Below, piece after piece: positions 62,534 to 64,000 of a stretch of DNA of 64,000 nt. Below the pieces are notes generated by a model. It was not told the DNA's origin and ran no database searches. It saw only the letters and a program-made list of their open reading frames with translations. Both the position numbers and the translations under genes were made by a program. The first letter of the stretch is position 1; each line of letters starts with the position of its first letter. Source of the stretch: Fibrobacter sp. (lineage in GTDB: Bacteria; Fibrobacterota; Fibrobacteria; Fibrobacterales; Fibrobacteraceae); NCBI GenBank assembly GCA_024399065.1, contig JAKSIB010000008.1, positions 60,380 to 124,379 of the forward strand, written 5' to 3'.

Positions 62534-63551
62534 ATGCAGGCGGCGGCCTCGTTCCTCAAAAAGCATGCTATTGAAATTTCGCTAGTAGCAATCCTGCTGG
62601 CGTTTTTTTACATTTTCTGCATATAGCGAAGTCATTCCCGTCAATGACGGCAAGGGCGTAGATGGAGAGTTCTATTACAGCGTAGCCAAAAGTTTTCTTG
62701 ACGACTTCGGAACCGTAGGTTACGGCAACTTCCGCATCCAGCGAATCTTTCCCTTCTGCCTCATCAACATTTTCCTGGTTTCCTACTACTATCTTCTGAA
62801 AAATAAGACCGTCTTGTCCATCGCCGTGGCCATGCTTGGGCTACTGAACTGGCCCACCGTCACCTACTCCCTGATGTTGCAGACTCTCTTTAGCAACTCA
62901 TTCCCCAAGGATGCCAAGGTTATAAAAATCAATCCCGGCAAGACCTTCGCAACCCCATAAGCATTCCGATGATCCTAGCCAGCCTTGTGGCGGAAGCGGG
63001 ACTGCTCTATATAATAATGAGGAACATTTCCTACCGTTTCCCCACCCCGATGGATTTCATCCGTAACACCAACTGGAAACTTCTGGCCGCCACGGCCATC
63101 CTCCTTATTATTGTTACCGTGGTCCTGAAAGTCTTCTCCAACGGGGCCTTCTACTTTAACGGTTCGGCATTTATCCTCCAGTCCATCCCCCGGCCACGCC
63201 CTGGTATTTTTCGTTTTCTTCTTTTTTGCCGTGGATAGCGAAGCTAGGCACATCATTCCCTACCGTCCCCTTTTGATCGTCCCCCTGGGATCCATTCTGG
63301 ACCAAAGAAATATTTCCCTGGAGAAAGCCCTTTCCCTGACCAGCATCCAGCTTGCCCTGAGCCATTTCTATTATCCCATCAATTCCGCCGGTTTTGAGGA
63401 ACTGTTCAATAACGGGGATTTTGCAAATCCAGTGGTCCAGCGCTACATGATGAACTACGGACCTTGGGTAAATGGCGAATTTTTCCTGTTTTGGGCAATA
63501 TTATGGGCAATTTGCGCAATTTTGCTCTACGTAAAACACCCCCGCCCTTGA
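62534..63551 (+). pseudogene. Frameshifted multi-spanning membrane protein
   Basis: Three one-base breaks split one continuous protein: T7 (62603-62609; six would fit), C4 (62953-62956; five would fit) and C5 (63187-63191; four would fit). With these corrected, a frame of about 338 residues runs from ATG 62534 to TGA 63549-63551, with IPVNDGKGVDGEFYYSVAKS near the start (the 'DG-x-x-YY' loop seen in GT-C-type membrane glycosyltransferases), then several helices and HIIPYRPLLIVPLGS. A family with 450-500 residues is expected, so an internal deletion is also possible. Sequencing error or true decay cannot be told apart here. Confidence 0.65.
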
Positions 63552-63575
63552 ACGACTCATAAATTTTTCTATCTT
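63548..63575 (+). promoter_or_regulatory. Promoter of fusA
   Basis: TTGAAC (63548-63553), 16-base spacer, TATCTT (63570-63575), 45 bases before the fusA ATG. Confidence 0.55.
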
Positions 63576-63620
63576 TGGGCGCAACTCAAATAAACATCAA
63601 CTCCATTTGTGGAATAAAAT

Positions 63621-64000
63621 ATGAAAAACATTACTACCCACAGAAATATTGGTATTTCTGCTCACATCGACTCCGGTAAGACCACTCTTACCGAACGTAT
63701 CCTCTACTACACCAAGCGTATTCACGCTATCCACGAAGTTCGTGGTAAGGACGGTGTCGGTGCCACGATGGACTCCATGGAACTCGAACGCGAACGCGGC
63801 ATCACCATTCAGTCTGCTGCTACCTTCGCAAGCTGGACCCACACCAAGTCTGGTGAAGCAGACACCATCAACATCATCGATACCCCGGGGCACGTGGACT
63901 TCACTATCGAAGTTGAACGTTCTCTCCGTGTGCTTGACGGTGCTATCCTCGTTCTTACCGGCGTGGAAGGCGTTCAGTCTCAGTCTATTACCGTTGACCG
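63621..64000 (+). CDS. fusA: Elongation factor G, spd/mitochondrial-like type (partial, N-terminal)
   Basis: First 126 residues. G1 AHIDSGKT at residues 14-21 (canonical bacterial EF-G has AHIDAGKT), switch I with [26 protein letters not shown]3 DTPGHVDF. The '[19 protein letters not shown]' wording is that of spdEFG1 and mitochondrial EF-G1, not of E. coli FusA. Translocation GTPase. GGAATAAAAT before the ATG contains a weak GGA. The gene runs off the window. Confidence 0.93.
   Translation, partial: MKNITTHRNIGISAHIDSGKTTLTERILYYTKRIHAIHEVRGKDGVGATMDSMELERERGITIQSAATFASWTHTKSGEADTINIIDTPGHVDFTIEVERSLRVLDGAILVLTGVEGVQSQSITVD

Noticed and set aside
1..64000. CRISPR arrays, prophage or insertion sequences
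   Set aside because: No regularly spaced repeats with unique spacers, no transposase or phage structural genes. The short iterated repeats do not have spacer structure.

Overview
The window looks like chromosomal DNA of a Fibrobacter-type bacterium (phylum Fibrobacterota). The clearest marker is the Fibrobacter-type FISUMP/Fib_succ_major domain protein at 53736-54863. Supporting signs are a large surface protein with poly-serine linkers and a type IX-like C-terminal tail (372-4157), a PorV-like outer-membrane protein (15389-16681), many lipoproteins and outer-membrane barrels, and a spd/mitochondrial-type EF-G at the right edge. I cannot name a species. Nothing indicates a plasmid, prophage, integrative element or CRISPR array.

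Layout. 1-4.2 kb: end of a SNF2-type helicase facing the large surface protein. 4.3-11.3 kb: the translation operon rimP-nusA-infB-rbfA-truB-ribF (minus). 11.5-16.7 kb: a small membrane protein; an operon of STAS-TM protein, degenerate M23-like membrane protein, lipoprotein and Nudix hydrolase; the PorV-like protein. 16.7-26 kb: Xer recombinase, envelope proteins, a MATE exporter, ychF, and a membrane protein/SUMF1-domain pair. 26-31.6 kb: a double-length tandem UvrA and tRNA-Ala. 31.6-37.6 kb: a TPR lipoprotein / membrane Ser-Thr kinase / sigma54 activator operon, next to a sigma54-type promoter in front of a secreted Met-Pro protein and an outer-membrane barrel; then a DUF3332-like lipoprotein. 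37.6-41.7 kb: a membrane-anchored solute-binding protein paired with a diguanylate cyclase, then tRNA-Pro. 41.7-46.2 kb: methyltransferase, Vat-like acetyltransferase, HAD phosphatase, a frameshifted AgmX/TonB-C lipoprotein and a nuclease-fold protein. 46.7-53.6 kb: miaB, SPOR protein, tRNA-Leu, panD, LytR_C lipoprotein, rsfS, argS. 53.7-64 kb: FISUMP protein, purU, pyrE, lipoprotein/barrel pair, DEAD-box helicase, map, EcsC-like protein, a frameshifted membrane protein and the start of fusA.

How it works together. Much of the window is housekeeping for translation: IF2, NusA, RimP, RbfA, TruB, MiaB, ArgS, Map, RsfS, YchF, EF-G and three tRNAs, none of which encodes CCA. Around this core lie two signalling modules that look unusual: kinase plus sigma54 activator plus sigma54 promoter (31.6-37 kb), and tethered solute-binding protein plus c-di-GMP synthase with no ABC permease nearby (38.1-41.5 kb).

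Two window-wide patterns are worth checking. Degenerate 7-8 bp iterated repeats occur between genes, several as inverted pairs around a hairpin. Several genes have a TATATT-like box ending only 6-8 bases before the start codon, which suggests leaderless mRNAs. Two genes are broken at homopolymer runs (C10 at 45028-45037; T7, C4 and C5 in 62534-63551), which could be sequencing error, phase variation or decay.
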